The notes under the pieces: generated by a model
What the model saw: the letters and a program-made list of their open reading frames with translations, nothing else
Databases searched by the model: none
Told to the model about the DNA's origin: nothing
Part shown: in pieces, positions 51,458 through 60,077 of the stretch
How positions within the stretch are numbered: the stretch's first letter is position 1
Layout: the number at the start of each line of letters is the position of its first letter
Translations under genes and position numbers: made by a program
Origin: Promicromonospora iranensis
GTDB taxonomy: Bacteria > Actinomycetota > Actinomycetes > Actinomycetales > Cellulomonadaceae
Direction: 5' to 3'
DNA: 64,000 nt
Assembly (NCBI RefSeq): GCF_028994805.1
Contig: NZ_JAJQQP010000005.1
Span: 186,001-250,000, forward strand

Positions 51458-52467
51458 CCGACGGCGCAGCGCCGGACCCGTCGACCCGTACACCGACGGT
51501 GCGGATCGACGTGGGCGGCACCTGGATCAGGACCGAGTCCGATGGTGTCCGGCGGCGGATGCCCGCCCCGAGCAGGATCAACCATCCCGACGTGCCGGCG
51601 ACGGTCCTGGTCGACCGGCTGGTGGACCAACTGGTCTCGGTCGCGCCGAGGGCCGGCCGGGTCGTCGTCTCGCTCGGGGCCGCGATGGACGACGTCACCG
51701 GGACGGTCCGCGGCTCCGGGCCCCTGTGGGGCGACTGGCTGATGGACCGTGATCTCGTCGGCGTGCTCCGGCGGGCACGGCCAGGCGTGGCATGGCACGT
51801 CTTCAACGACGTCACGTGCGGGCTGGCCGACTTCGCCGACTCGGTGGCACAGGAGTCGCCGGCGAGCGTCGGCTACCTGACCGTCAGCAGCGGTATCGGG
51901 CTCAAGATCGCAGAACTCGGCACGGGAACCGTCAAGGTCGACGAGGACGGGCTGCAGGGTGAGGTCGGCCACCTTCCCGTCGCGCTCGCCCCGGAGACCG
52001 CCGGGCTCGGCCACCTGTCCTGCGAGTGCGGCGGGACAGGGCACGTGGCTTCGGTCAGCTCCGGCCCGGGCATCGCTCGGGTGGCGGGGACCCTCGGCAT
52101 CGGCCGTTACAGCACCGAGTGGTTCCGTCAGGCGGTCACCCAGGGGGACGACGACGCGTCCGCCCTGCTCGCGACGGTCACCCGCCCCGTCGCCGAGGTG
52201 CTGCGCGCCATCTGGGTGACCCAGCCGTGGGTCACGGTCATCGGGATCGGAGGAGGCGTCGCCGAAGGGCTCGGTGAGCCCTACCGGACGGCTCTCCTGA
52301 AACACCTGCGGGGAGCCGGCAGCTATGCCGCAGGCGCGCCGGATGCCTGGGAGCGCCGTGTCCGGCTCCTGGACCACCCCGGCGTCGACGTGCTGCGCGG
52401 GGCTCAGCTCCTCGCCGAAGGATCACTCGCCATCACCAGGGCTCAGGAGGCCGATCACCGATCATGA
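51454..52467 (+). CDS. ROK-type sugar/cyclitol kinase
   Basis: A 337-residue kinase of the ROK/ASKHA fold: 'VRIDVGGTWIRTES' phosphate motif, 'FNDVTCGLADF' with the catalytic Asp, 'LTVSSGIGLKI' and a Cys-rich 'LSCECGGTGHVASV' matching the ROK zinc motif. There is no DNA-binding domain. ROK kinases in acarbose and validamycin clusters (AcbM, ValC) phosphorylate the 7-hydroxyl of C7 cyclitols, which suits the cyclase in this cluster, so cyclitol 7-kinase is the best guess. GTG 51454 overlaps the HAD stop; its own stop overlaps the next ATG (ATGA). Confidence 0.82.
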   Translation: MTDGAAPDPSTRTPTVRIDVGGTWIRTESDGVRRRMPAPSRINHPDVPATVLVDRLVDQLVSVAPRAGRVVVSLGAAMDDVTGTVRGSGPLWGDWLMDRDLVGVLRRARPGVAWHVFNDVTCGLADFADSVAQESPASVGYLTVSSGIGLKIAELGTGTVKVDEDGLQGEVGHLPVALAPETAGLGHLSCECGGTGHVASVSSGPGIARVAGTLGIGRYSTEWFRQAVTQGDDDASALLATVTRPVAEVLRAIWVTQPWVTVIGIGGGVAEGLGEPYRTALLKHLRGAGSYAAGAPDAWERRVRLLDHPGVDVLRGAQLLAEGSLAITRAQEADHRS

Positions 52468-53618
52468 CAAAGAACCTGGCCATCCGGCGCTTCCACGGCG
52501 CGAGCGCCGTCGTCGACCAGCCGGTGCCCGCTCCGGGTCCCGGCGAGGTGGTCCTGGCGCCGGAAGCCGTCAGCCTGTGCGGTACCGACCTGCAGATGCT
52601 GCGCGGGATCCGCGACGACCCCTCAGCGGTGCTGGGCCACGAGGGTGCGTGCCGCGTGGCCGACGTCGGTCCGGGCGTCACCGTTCTCGCGGTCGGTGAC
52701 CGGGTAACGGTGAACCCCACCCATCCCGGCGACCCGACCTTCCTGCTCGGGCACAACGTCGAGGGGCTGTTCCAGCAGCGGGTGCGGATCGCCGCGTCTG
52801 CGGTCGCGGCTGGGCTCCTGGTCCCGATCGGTGAGGACCTGGACTCGGCCACCGCGACGCTGATCGAGCCGCTCGCGATCACCGACTACGCCCTGGACTG
52901 TCTTGCCGACGCATCCGTCCGACCCGGATCGACGGCCGACGTCCTGGCGGTCCTCGGCGACGGGCTCGTCGGCAACCTCGCCGCGATCCGCGGAGCCGCC
53001 CGCGGCCCGTGGTCGCGTGTAGTGCTCGCGCACACGTCGATGGCCGGGCTGCAGTGGTCCGTCGACACGTGGGGCGAGCACGCCATCGAGCACGTGCTGG
53101 TCGACGACCTCCCGGCGGCCGTCGGCGGCGACCGCCTCCACGCCCTGGTCGCCACGCACCGTGACCGGACGCTGGACCTCGTGGACCTGCTGGCGGGGCA
53201 CCTGGGAGACAGCACGACAGCCATGCACGTCACAGGCGGTGTACCCGCCGACGCCCGTCCGGTAAACCTGCCGGGTGTGGACCTCGTCGGCGTCCGAGCC
53301 GCGAACACCGGGGGACCCTGGCCGCCGCGGCGGACCGTTTGGGAGTCCGGCGAGCGGCAGATCCGGCTCACGGGGAACCGCGGGGTCACGAGCGCGGCGC
53401 TGGCCGTGGCCGCCGCCGAGCTCGTGACGTACGGGCCGGATCTGGCTCCGCTGATCACGCACCGCACCGACCTCCGGGGCGGGGCGGACCTGATGAACAG
53501 GATGGTCTCGGCGCGTTCCCGCCACATCGACGACCGCCTCGTGGTACGTCTGGTCGTCATGGTCAACCCGGATCTGCGCACACCCGCGCCGGCCATGGAA
53601 CACTCCGAGGAGATCTGA
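52464..53618 (+). CDS. MDR-family dehydrogenase without structural zinc site
   Basis: A 384-residue medium-chain dehydrogenase. Catalytic-zinc positions are seen ('[11 protein letters not shown]' and 'LGHEGACR'), but the four-cysteine structural lobe is missing, in contrast to the dehydrogenase at 44006. The Rossmann motif '[15 protein letters not shown]' is present with an Asp in the glycine run. It resembles the cyclitol reductase type of MDR enzyme by context only. Its ATG overlaps the kinase stop, and its stop shares an A with the next start (TGATG), so it is tightly coupled. Confidence 0.75.
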   Translation: MTKNLAIRRFHGASAVVDQPVPAPGPGEVVLAPEAVSLCGTDLQMLRGIRDDPSAVLGHEGACRVADVGPGVTVLAVGDRVTVNPTHPGDPTFLLGHNVEGLFQQRVRIAASAVAAGLLVPIGEDLDSATATLIEPLAITDYALDCLADASVRPGSTADVLAVLGDGLVGNLAAIRGAARGPWSRVVLAHTSMAGLQWSVDTWGEHAIEHVLVDDLPAAVGGDRLHALVATHRDRTLDLVDLLAGHLGDSTTAMHVTGGVPADARPVNLPGVDLVGVRAANTGGPWPPRRTVWESGERQIRLTGNRGVTSAALAVAAAELVTYGPDLAPLITHRTDLRGGADLMNRMVSARSRHIDDRLVVRLVVMVNPDLRTPAPAMEHSEEI

Positions 53619-54421
53619 TGGTCGAGACCGCGCTCGTCACGGGTGCCAGCTCCGGCATCGGGAGATCGACGGCTCTGGCTCTCGCCGCGGCCGGGTACCA
53701 CGTCCTGGTGGGGTACGGCGGCAATGAACGGGCCGCACAGGAGGTCACCGCTCTGATCGCCGCGCGGAGCTGGCCCGTGGCCACGGCGGTGCACGTCCCG
53801 CTCGACACACCGGAGCGTGCGCTCGCGGCCGGCCGTCGGGTGCTCGACGCGCACGGGCCCGTCCATGTCCTGGTGAACAACGCGGGCGTCAACCGCCGTG
53901 CGAGCTTCCTCGACGAGGACCTCGCCGCTTGGCAGGAGGTCCTGAACATCGACCTGGTCGGGCCGTTCGTCCTTGCGCAGCAGGTGGCCAGGCAGATGGT
54001 GGACGCCGGGATCCGTGGCCGCGTCGTCAACGTGACCAGCGTCCACGAGCGCATCCCGATCACCGGCGGTACCTCGTACTGCGTGGCGAAGAGCGGTCTC
54101 GGGATGCTGACCAAGGTCATGGCGCTCGAGCTCGGCACGCACGGGATCACTGTCAACTCGGTAGCGCCGGGGGAGACCGCGACGCCCATGAACGGCCAAC
54201 CGGAGGGGACCGACCCGCACGAGCTCGCACGGCCCGCACTCCCGGCCGGGCGTCCGGGCGACCCGGACGAGGTGGCCACGCTCATCGCCTACCTGTGCTC
54301 CCCGGGCGCGGGTTACGTCACGGGCCAGTCGTTCGTGATCGACGGCGGGCTGGAGCTCGTCGCGGCGGACGCAAACGTTTTGCCGACGCCGACGCCGGTG
54401 GGCTCCCCGGAAGCCGGCTGA
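53618..54421 (+). CDS. Short-chain dehydrogenase/reductase (2)
   Basis: A 267-residue classical SDR: '[11 protein letters not shown]' (7-17), 'LVNNAGVN', Ser141, Tyr154 and Lys158 in 'SYCVAKSG', and '[12 protein letters not shown]'. Residues after the first strand ('[11 protein letters not shown]') are compatible with either cofactor. It may act on the cyclitol or on a reduced polyketide. The ATG at 53618 overlaps the previous stop. Its 3' end overlaps the hydrolase gene by one base. Confidence 0.88.
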   Translation: MVETALVTGASSGIGRSTALALAAAGYHVLVGYGGNERAAQEVTALIAARSWPVATAVHVPLDTPERALAAGRRVLDAHGPVHVLVNNAGVNRRASFLDEDLAAWQEVLNIDLVGPFVLAQQVARQMVDAGIRGRVVNVTSVHERIPITGGTSYCVAKSGLGMLTKVMALELGTHGITVNSVAPGETATPMNGQPEGTDPHELARPALPAGRPGDPDEVATLIAYLCSPGAGYVTGQSFVIDGGLELVAADANVLPTPTPVGSPEAG

Positions 54422-55389
54422 TGTGGCGGGCGCTCGAAGCCGCCGACCGGGACGGCGGGTTCGTCTCGCACGCGTTCCCCGAGCTGGTGGTGGACCTCGG
54501 CGAGATCCGCATGAACTACGCGGTCGCCGGCGACCCGGCGCTGCCGCCGCTGCTGCTGGTCCCCGGCCAGACCGAGTCGTGGTGGGGGTACGAGCGGTTG
54601 ATGCAGCTGTTGAAGGACCGGTTCCGCCTCTACGCGGTCGACCTGCGCGGGCAGGGCCGCTCGACCTGGACGCCGGGGCGCTACACACTGGACAACTTCG
54701 GCAACGATCTGGTCCGGTTCATCGACCTGGTCGTCGGGCAGCCGGTCCTGGTGAGCGGCAACTCGTCCGGCGGGGTGCTCGCCGCGTGGCTGACCGCCTA
54801 CGCCAAGCCCGGTCAGGTGCTCGCCGCCGCCCTGGAGGACCCTCCCCTGTTCGCCTCCGAGATCGACCCGGCGGTAGGCCCCGGCATCTCGGGGGGTATC
54901 GGGCCGCTGTTCGAGCACTGGAACATCTGGCTCGGCGACCAGTGGTCCCGCGGTGACTGGGAGGGCGCGCGGCGGTCGCTTGCGACCGGTCTCCCGCCCG
55001 AGCTGCTGCGCGGGCTGGCGGTGATGGAGCCGCCGTCGGAGGACACGGGGGCGGCGGCGCCGCAGAACCTGCTCGAGTACGACCCTGAGTGGGGGCGCGC
55101 CTTCGTCAGCGGCAGCGTCTCGGCCGCCGTCAACCACGAGCACATGCTGTCGTGCGTCACCGCGCCGATCCTTCTGACACACCACGTCCGACAGCTCGAT
55201 CCCGTCTCCGACCGGCTGCTCGGTGCGCTCTCCGACGAGCAGGCTGCCAGAGCCTGCGAACTGGTTGAGTCGGCCGGTCAACGCGTGTCGTACCAGTCGT
55301 TCCCGGACGCACCGCACGCTATGCATCGCATCGATCCCGAGCGGTTCGCGGAGACGATTACCGGCTGGTACGCGCAGCTGCGTCTGTGA
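54421..55389 (+). CDS. Alpha/beta-hydrolase
   Basis: A 322-residue alpha/beta-hydrolase-fold protein. The nucleophile elbow is 'VLVSGNSSGGVLAAW' (G-N-S-S-G), the oxyanion strand is 'LLLVPGQTESWWGYERLM', and the catalytic His is in 'DAPHAMHRIDPERF'. It could be an esterase, lactonase or a tailoring acyl hydrolase, perhaps releasing a PKS product, as the PKS has no thioesterase. The ATG shares a base with the SDR stop. It is the last gene of the run and converges on the SARP gene, with 18 bases between the stops. Confidence 0.83.
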   Translation: MWRALEAADRDGGFVSHAFPELVVDLGEIRMNYAVAGDPALPPLLLVPGQTESWWGYERLMQLLKDRFRLYAVDLRGQGRSTWTPGRYTLDNFGNDLVRFIDLVVGQPVLVSGNSSGGVLAAWLTAYAKPGQVLAAALEDPPLFASEIDPAVGPGISGGIGPLFEHWNIWLGDQWSRGDWEGARRSLATGLPPELLRGLAVMEPPSEDTGAAAPQNLLEYDPEWGRAFVSGSVSAAVNHEHMLSCVTAPILLTHHVRQLDPVSDRLLGALSDEQAARACELVESAGQRVSYQSFPDAPHAMHRIDPERFAETITGWYAQLRL

Positions 55390-55407
55390 GCGCCACCTCC
55401 CCGCGCT

Positions 55408-57387
55408 TCACGCGACGTGAGAGGGGTGCGCCGGTGAGCGGGAACCGGGCCTCGTCGCGACGGGTACCGACGCCGTGCCGGTCCGGGCCTCCTCGGTGGC
55501 AAGCACGCGAGGCGTGTCGTCCGACGCCGGCGCGCTCCATCGGGCGCCGAGCGACGTCCACTGCCGTACGTCGACCGGGACATCGAGGGCGTGCGCGGGC
55601 TCATGGCGCAGCAGCGCGTGCAACCTGACCAGCTCCGGAAAGCGGTATGTCACCTGACCGGTCGGGCGTGGCTCCGTGACGGTGAGGAGGCTGGCGTCGA
55701 CCAACTCGGCCACCGGGCACTCCGCGTTGGCGAGCCCTGTACCGAGGAATCGCGCGGCGTCCTGCATGGTGAAGTCCGGGCCGTCGATGGCACACAGCCG
55801 CCGGAAAGCCCATCGATACGCGGGCGCCAGTCGGAGATAGGCGTCCTCGAGCGAGGCGCTCGGATCCAGACGTCGCGTGACGAGCTCCTGCAGCCGCTGG
55901 TCGCGGTCGCGCATGCGGTCGACGAGCTCCACGACCCGCCACGAGGGACGTGCGGCCAGCTTCTCAGCGGCGGCCCTGATCGCCAGGGGAAGGTTGTCGC
56001 ACAGGCGCACCAGCTCGTTCGCCGCACCCGGCTCCTTGGCGACCCGCGAGTCACCGACCACCTGGCGCAGCAGGTGCACGCCGTCGGCGACAGGAAGCGG
56101 ACCGACCTTGACGCGCTGTGCGCCCGCCAGACCCTGAAGGCCGACCCTGGTGGTGACGAGAGCGGCACACGCCGGACCCGCCGGGATCAGATGGATCAGC
56201 GTCTCGACGTGCACGGCGTCGTCGAGGACGACGAGTACGCGCCGCCCCGAGGTCCAGCTCCGGTACAGGCCTGTGCGTTCGGACAACGTGTCCGGGACCT
56301 GGCCCTTCGGTACGCCGAAGGCGAGCAGGAAGTGCTCGAGCACGTCGAAGGGATCGACGACGGGACCAAGAGCGGCGAAGAGCTGTCCGTCGGGAAATTC
56401 CGGACGAAGAGTGTGTCCCATATGCGTCGCGAGCATCGTCTTGCCTGCGCCGGCTGCCCCCTTGAGAACGACTACACGAGGCGCGTTCCCAGCGGATCCG
56501 CGGCGCACGAGTGCCGCCAGCTCGCGACGTTCGGCCCGCCGTCCCACAAAGTCCCCGCTGTCCGGGGGAATCTGTGCGGGAGCGATGGTCAGGAACGGAT
56601 CGGCAGGCGGCGGCGCCTCGGCGTGCACCAGGGGCGCAGGGTCGAGAGTTCCCTCGATGATCTGCTTCTGCAGCTCCACCAGCCGCGAAGACGGATCCAG
56701 TCCGAGCGTCGTGACCATCCGGTCACGCAGGTCCGTGAAGACGCTGAGAGCGCGGCTGCGGTCGCCGGCTCCGCAGAGGGCCGTCATGAGCTGGGCATGG
56801 AAACCCTCGTGCAAGGGGTTGGATGCGGCGAGCAGCTCCAGCTCGGGAAGAAGGTCCCGGTGCTCGCCGAGGCCGAGGGCGACGTCGATCAGCTGCTCCC
56901 GCAGCCTGAGCCGGTCTCCCTCGGCCCGCGTGACGATCGGTTGCAGCAGCGACCCCAGTCGGACGTCGGCCAGCATCGCACCGCGCCACAGCCCCAGCGT
57001 CCCGCGCCACCGTTCCAGCGCTCCACGAGGGTTGCCGCCAAGGAGCTCGGTCAGCCCTTGCTGGACCGCGGTCTCGAACTCCCAGTAGTCGAGCTCTCCT
57101 GGCTGGACGCGGATCTTGTACCCGAGCGGTGACGACTCGATCCTGCTCGCTCCGGCGCCGGGGCCGTCCAGGTGCTTCCGCAACGTATAGATATAGGTCT
57201 GTACCGTCTTCCGCGCCAGCTTCGGCGGGTGATCGTCCCAGAGCTCGTCCACGAGCGAGCTCACCGTGACGGTCCGGTTGTAGTTGAGCAGCAGCAGGGC
57301 GAGGACCCGCCGGGGCATGGCCGCCGAGATAGTTCCGCATGCCGTCGGGCCTTCGGCCTCAAGAGGCCCCAGGATCTGGAACTTCAT
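55408..57387 (-). CDS. SARP-family pathway regulator with ATPase domain
   Basis: A 659-residue AfsR/SARP-type activator. Domain order: OmpR-like winged helix (1-95, 'MKFQILGPLEAEG...VQTYIYTLRKHLDG'), bacterial transcriptional activation domain (97-245, 'YWEFETAV...HAQLMTALCGAGDRSRAL'), then an NB-ARC-type ATPase with P-loop GAAGAGKT (310-317) and Walker B 'RVLVVLDDA'. It lacks the C-terminal TPR repeats of full AfsR. SARPs activate antibiotic genes by binding direct repeats, and TTCTTGG pairs lie before the PKS and an SDR. ATG 57387 has AGGAGG before it. Its proximity to the cluster makes it the likely pathway-specific activator. Confidence 0.92.
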   Translation of the reverse strand: MKFQILGPLEAEGPTACGTISAAMPRRVLALLLLNYNRTVTVSSLVDELWDDHPPKLARKTVQTYIYTLRKHLDGPGAGASRIESSPLGYKIRVQPGELDYWEFETAVQQGLTELLGGNPRGALERWRGTLGLWRGAMLADVRLGSLLQPIVTRAEGDRLRLREQLIDVALGLGEHRDLLPELELLAASNPLHEGFHAQLMTALCGAGDRSRALSVFTDLRDRMVTTLGLDPSSRLVELQKQIIEGTLDPAPLVHAEAPPPADPFLTIAPAQIPPDSGDFVGRRAERRELAALVRRGSAGNAPRVVVLKGAAGAGKTMLATHMGHTLRPEFPDGQLFAALGPVVDPFDVLEHFLLAFGVPKGQVPDTLSERTGLYRSWTSGRRVLVVLDDAVHVETLIHLIPAGPACAALVTTRVGLQGLAGAQRVKVGPLPVADGVHLLRQVVGDSRVAKEPGAANELVRLCDNLPLAIRAAAEKLAARPSWRVVELVDRMRDRDQRLQELVTRRLDPSASLEDAYLRLAPAYRWAFRRLCAIDGPDFTMQDAARFLGTGLANAECPVAELVDASLLTVTEPRPTGQVTYRFPELVRLHALLRHEPAHALDVPVDVRQWTSLGARWSAPASDDTPRVLATEEARTGTASVPVATRPGSRSPAHPSHVA

Positions 57388-57636
57388 GCTTCCTCCTCTG
57401 CGGTCGTCGCGACGCCCCCGTGAATCGTCGTCTGACCGCCGGGCCGTTGAACGGCCAGAGTCGGTCAGCACGACGCATACCCGCGGGCTGGTGGGCTGAG
57501 CGCGACTACCGTGGCGAGCTCAGGTCACAAGGTAAGGAGCGCTATGTAGATCCGCAACGAAATTTTGACCTTCGGGGAAGAAATCACCCGTGCGCCGTTG
57601 GCCTTGGCAACCAAGCCTCGCCGTTGACCCTCGGCG
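57388..57636. other. Intergenic region upstream of the SARP gene
   Basis: About 250 bases with no gene. It carries the GGAGG ribosome-binding site of the SARP gene, and between 57593 and 57629 two near-repeats, cgccgttggcc and cgccgttgacc, spaced 26 bases apart with an inverted repeat GCCTTGG/CCAAGCC between them. These could be regulator sites. It is also the right-hand border of the biosynthetic cluster. I saw no att-like direct repeat in common with the left border. Confidence 0.4.
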
Positions 57637-58002
57637 CTAGAGCAGCGTCTGCGCCACCCGGCGCACGGCGGCGCGCTTGCCGCTGATCAAGGCGTCGACC
57701 GGCAGCTCACCGAGCTCGTCGTTCGGCGTGAAGAGCCACTCGATGATCTCCTCGTCGGTGAACTCGGCGTCGGCCAGCACCATCACCGTGCCGCGCAGGG
57801 TCGGGATCACCCCGGGGCGTCCGTCGACCTCCGGCAGCACGAACTTGGCAGGCACCTGGAAGATGGTGCGCTCGCCGCGCTTGACGCCGACGACGTGCCG
57901 GTCACGGACAAGGCCACGCGCCTTGCCGACCTCGATGCCGAGAATGTCGGCCAGGTCGGGCAGGTTCAGCCATTCGCCCACGAGGGCGTCGAGATCTGTC
58001 AC
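57637..58002 (-). CDS. Rv2175c-like DNA-binding protein
   Basis: A 121-residue protein of the Rv2175c family: a winged-helix N-terminal part ('WLNLPDLADILGIEVGKARGLVRDRHVVGVKRGERTIFQVPAKFV') and a C-terminal 'IPTLRGTVMVLADAEFTDEEIIEWLFTPNDELGELPVDAL' region. In M. tuberculosis this protein binds DNA and is phosphorylated by PknL, which is encoded divergently beside it, exactly as here. GTG 58002 is the start, from the frame and N-terminal pattern. What it regulates is unknown. Confidence 0.9.
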   Translation of the reverse strand: MTDLDALVGEWLNLPDLADILGIEVGKARGLVRDRHVVGVKRGERTIFQVPAKFVLPEVDGRPGVIPTLRGTVMVLADAEFTDEEIIEWLFTPNDELGELPVDALISGKRAAVRRVAQTLL

Positions 58003-58119
58003 GGTAGAAGGGTATGCGACCGGGCGCGGAACCGAGACGCCGCAACGATCCGGCAACGGCCTACCGTTCACCCTGAGAGTTTCATTCTGGGCGTGGGTGG
58101 TCGCCCGTACACTCCCACC

Positions 58120-60021
58120 GTGGCTCAGGTGACGGTAGACCCCCTCATCGGCCGCCTGGTCGACGGGCGGTACGAGATCGTCGCGCGCGTGGCGCGCGGC
58201 GGCATGGCCACGGTGTACCGCGCGCACGACGGCCGCCTGAACCGCGAGATCGCGCTCAAGGTGATGCACCCCCACCTGGCGGAGGGTGAGCAGGCCGCGA
58301 GCTTCCGGCAGCGCTTCGAACGGGAGGCCCGTTCGGCGGCCGGCCTGCAGCACCACGGTGTCGTGGCGGTCTACGACCAGGGCACCGACGGCGACATGCG
58401 CTACCTGACCATGGAGTACGTGCCGGGCACCAACCTGCGCCAGCTGATCAGGGACGGCAGCCTCACCCTGCGCCGTTCGTTCGCGGTCCTCGACGTGGTG
58501 CTGTCGGCGCTGGCCGCCGCGCACGCCAAGGGGATAGTGCACCGCGACATCAAGCCCGAGAACGTGCTGCTGGAGGAGGGCACGGGCCGCCCCAAGGTCG
58601 CGGACTTCGGCCTGGCCCGCGCGGTCTCCGAGGTGTCCAACACCACCACGGGCACCGTGCTGGGCACCGTCGCCTACCTTGCCCCCGAGACCATCTCGAC
58701 CGGTCACGTCGACATGCGCGCCGACGTGTACGCGGTGGGCATCCTCGCGTTCGAGCTGTTCACCGGCCGCCTGCCCCACGAGGGGGAGGGGCCCATCCAG
58801 GTGGCGTACGCGCACGTCAACAGCGATGTGCCGCCCGTGAGCGCGTTCGCAGGCCACCTGGGGCGCCCGCTGGACCTGCTCGTCCGGGCGCTCACCGCCC
58901 GCGACCCGGACCGGCGTCCGCGCGACGCCGCCGTGGCGCTGGACGCGCTCCGGAACACGTTCCAGCAGATCCCGAACGAGGTGCTGGACATCCCCGCCAG
59001 CGCGGCGCCGCCGCCGTCGGCCACCGCGGTGAAGGCGGTGCGTACTGCCGTGGTGGAGCGGCCGGCGGCCGGGCGCTGGGCGGCCCATCCTCAGCCCTAC
59101 CCCCAGGCCCAGCCTCCGCTGCCGCCGGCGGCGAAGCCGCGGCGGGGCGGCAAGGTCCTGCTCGCCCTCGCGCTGGTGGCGGTCCTCCTCGGCGCCTGGT
59201 GGTACACCGAGAGCGGCCCCGGCGCCTATGCGGTGGTGCCCGACGGCGTGGTCGGCGTCACCGCGCAGGCGGCCGAGGAGGCCCTGACCGAGGCAGGGCT
59301 GAAGCCGTCGAGCACGGAGCAGCACGACTCGGAGGTGCCGGAGGGCGAGGTCATCTCGGTGGTCCCGGACGAGGGGCAGCGCTGGCGCCGGGACCAGCAG
59401 GTGCGCCTGGTGGTCTCGCTCGGACAGGAGCTGGCCGAGGTCCCGGCAGGGCTGGTCGGGATGCGCGAGCCCGAGGCGCGGGACGCCCTGCAGGGCGTCG
59501 GCCTGAGCGACGTCGAGGTCTCGCGCGAGTACACGAACGACGGCCCGCGGGACGAGGTCATCTGGGCCTCCGTCCGAGACGGCGACATGGTGCCCACCGA
59601 CGAGCAGGTGCGGCTCACGGTGTCGGACGGGCCACCACCCGTCACGGTCCCCGACGTCACGGGGCAGGAGGTCGCGGACGCCACCGACACGCTGAGCGCC
59701 GACGGGTTCGACGTCGCCCGGGAGGACGTCTTCGACGAGGAGACGCCGGCCGGCACGGTGATCCGGACCGACCCCGGCGGGGGCAAGGGCGCCGAGGAGG
59801 GCGGCACCGTCACGGTCTTCGTCAGCATGGGCCCGGAGGGCACGGTCCCGGACGTCGCCGGGATGTCCGTCGCGGACGCGCAGGAGGTGCTGGAGAAGGC
59901 CGGCTACAAGGTCCAGGTACGCGGTTTCGGCGAGCTGTTCGGCGAGGGCGTGCTGGAGACCGAACCGGTCGCGGGCGAGCAGCTGAAGCAGGGCGGCAAG
60001 GTCACCATCTGGACGCTGTGA
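58120..60021 (+). CDS. pknL: Serine/threonine protein kinase with PASTA repeats, PknL-like
   Basis: A 633-residue Hanks-type kinase. The kinase domain (about 18-285) has the glycine loop 'ARGGMATVYRA', Lys47, 'HRDIKPEN' with Asp143, 'DFG' at 162-164 and the Pro-Glu of 'APE'. One transmembrane helix lies around 346-362. Outside the cell are about four PASTA repeats (371-633, each with a VPDVxGxxxxxA-type start), which bind peptidoglycan fragments or lipid II. GTG 58120 fits the kinase N-terminus; longer frames are unlikely. The divergent Rv2175c-like gene is its probable substrate. The kinase lies just right of the biosynthetic cluster. Confidence 0.92.
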   Translation: MAQVTVDPLIGRLVDGRYEIVARVARGGMATVYRAHDGRLNREIALKVMHPHLAEGEQAASFRQRFEREARSAAGLQHHGVVAVYDQGTDGDMRYLTMEYVPGTNLRQLIRDGSLTLRRSFAVLDVVLSALAAAHAKGIVHRDIKPENVLLEEGTGRPKVADFGLARAVSEVSNTTTGTVLGTVAYLAPETISTGHVDMRADVYAVGILAFELFTGRLPHEGEGPIQVAYAHVNSDVPPVSAFAGHLGRPLDLLVRALTARDPDRRPRDAAVALDALRNTFQQIPNEVLDIPASAAPPPSATAVKAVRTAVVERPAAGRWAAHPQPYPQAQPPLPPAAKPRRGGKVLLALALVAVLLGAWWYTESGPGAYAVVPDGVVGVTAQAAEEALTEAGLKPSSTEQHDSEVPEGEVISVVPDEGQRWRRDQQVRLVVSLGQELAEVPAGLVGMREPEARDALQGVGLSDVEVSREYTNDGPRDEVIWASVRDGDMVPTDEQVRLTVSDGPPPVTVPDVTGQEVADATDTLSADGFDVAREDVFDEETPAGTVIRTDPGGGKGAEEGGTVTVFVSMGPEGTVPDVAGMSVADAQEVLEKAGYKVQVRGFGELFGEGVLETEPVAGEQLKQGGKVTIWTL

Positions 60022-60077
60022 CCGGTCCTTCGTGACCAGTCCCGGGTGACAGCCCCGGATGACGGGAGCGGACCCGT

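Noticed and set aside
42795-52467. AHBA (aminohydroxybenzoate) pathway, suggested by a DHQ-synthase-like cyclase, phosphatase, kinase and oxidoreductase
   Set aside because: No PLP-dependent AHBA synthase is in the window, and the cyclase loop resembles the EEVS branch, not aminoDHQ synthase.
35632-57636. Attachment-site repeats or an integrase marking the cluster as an integrative element
   Set aside because: I saw no integrase, transposase, tRNA gene or matching direct repeats at the two borders.
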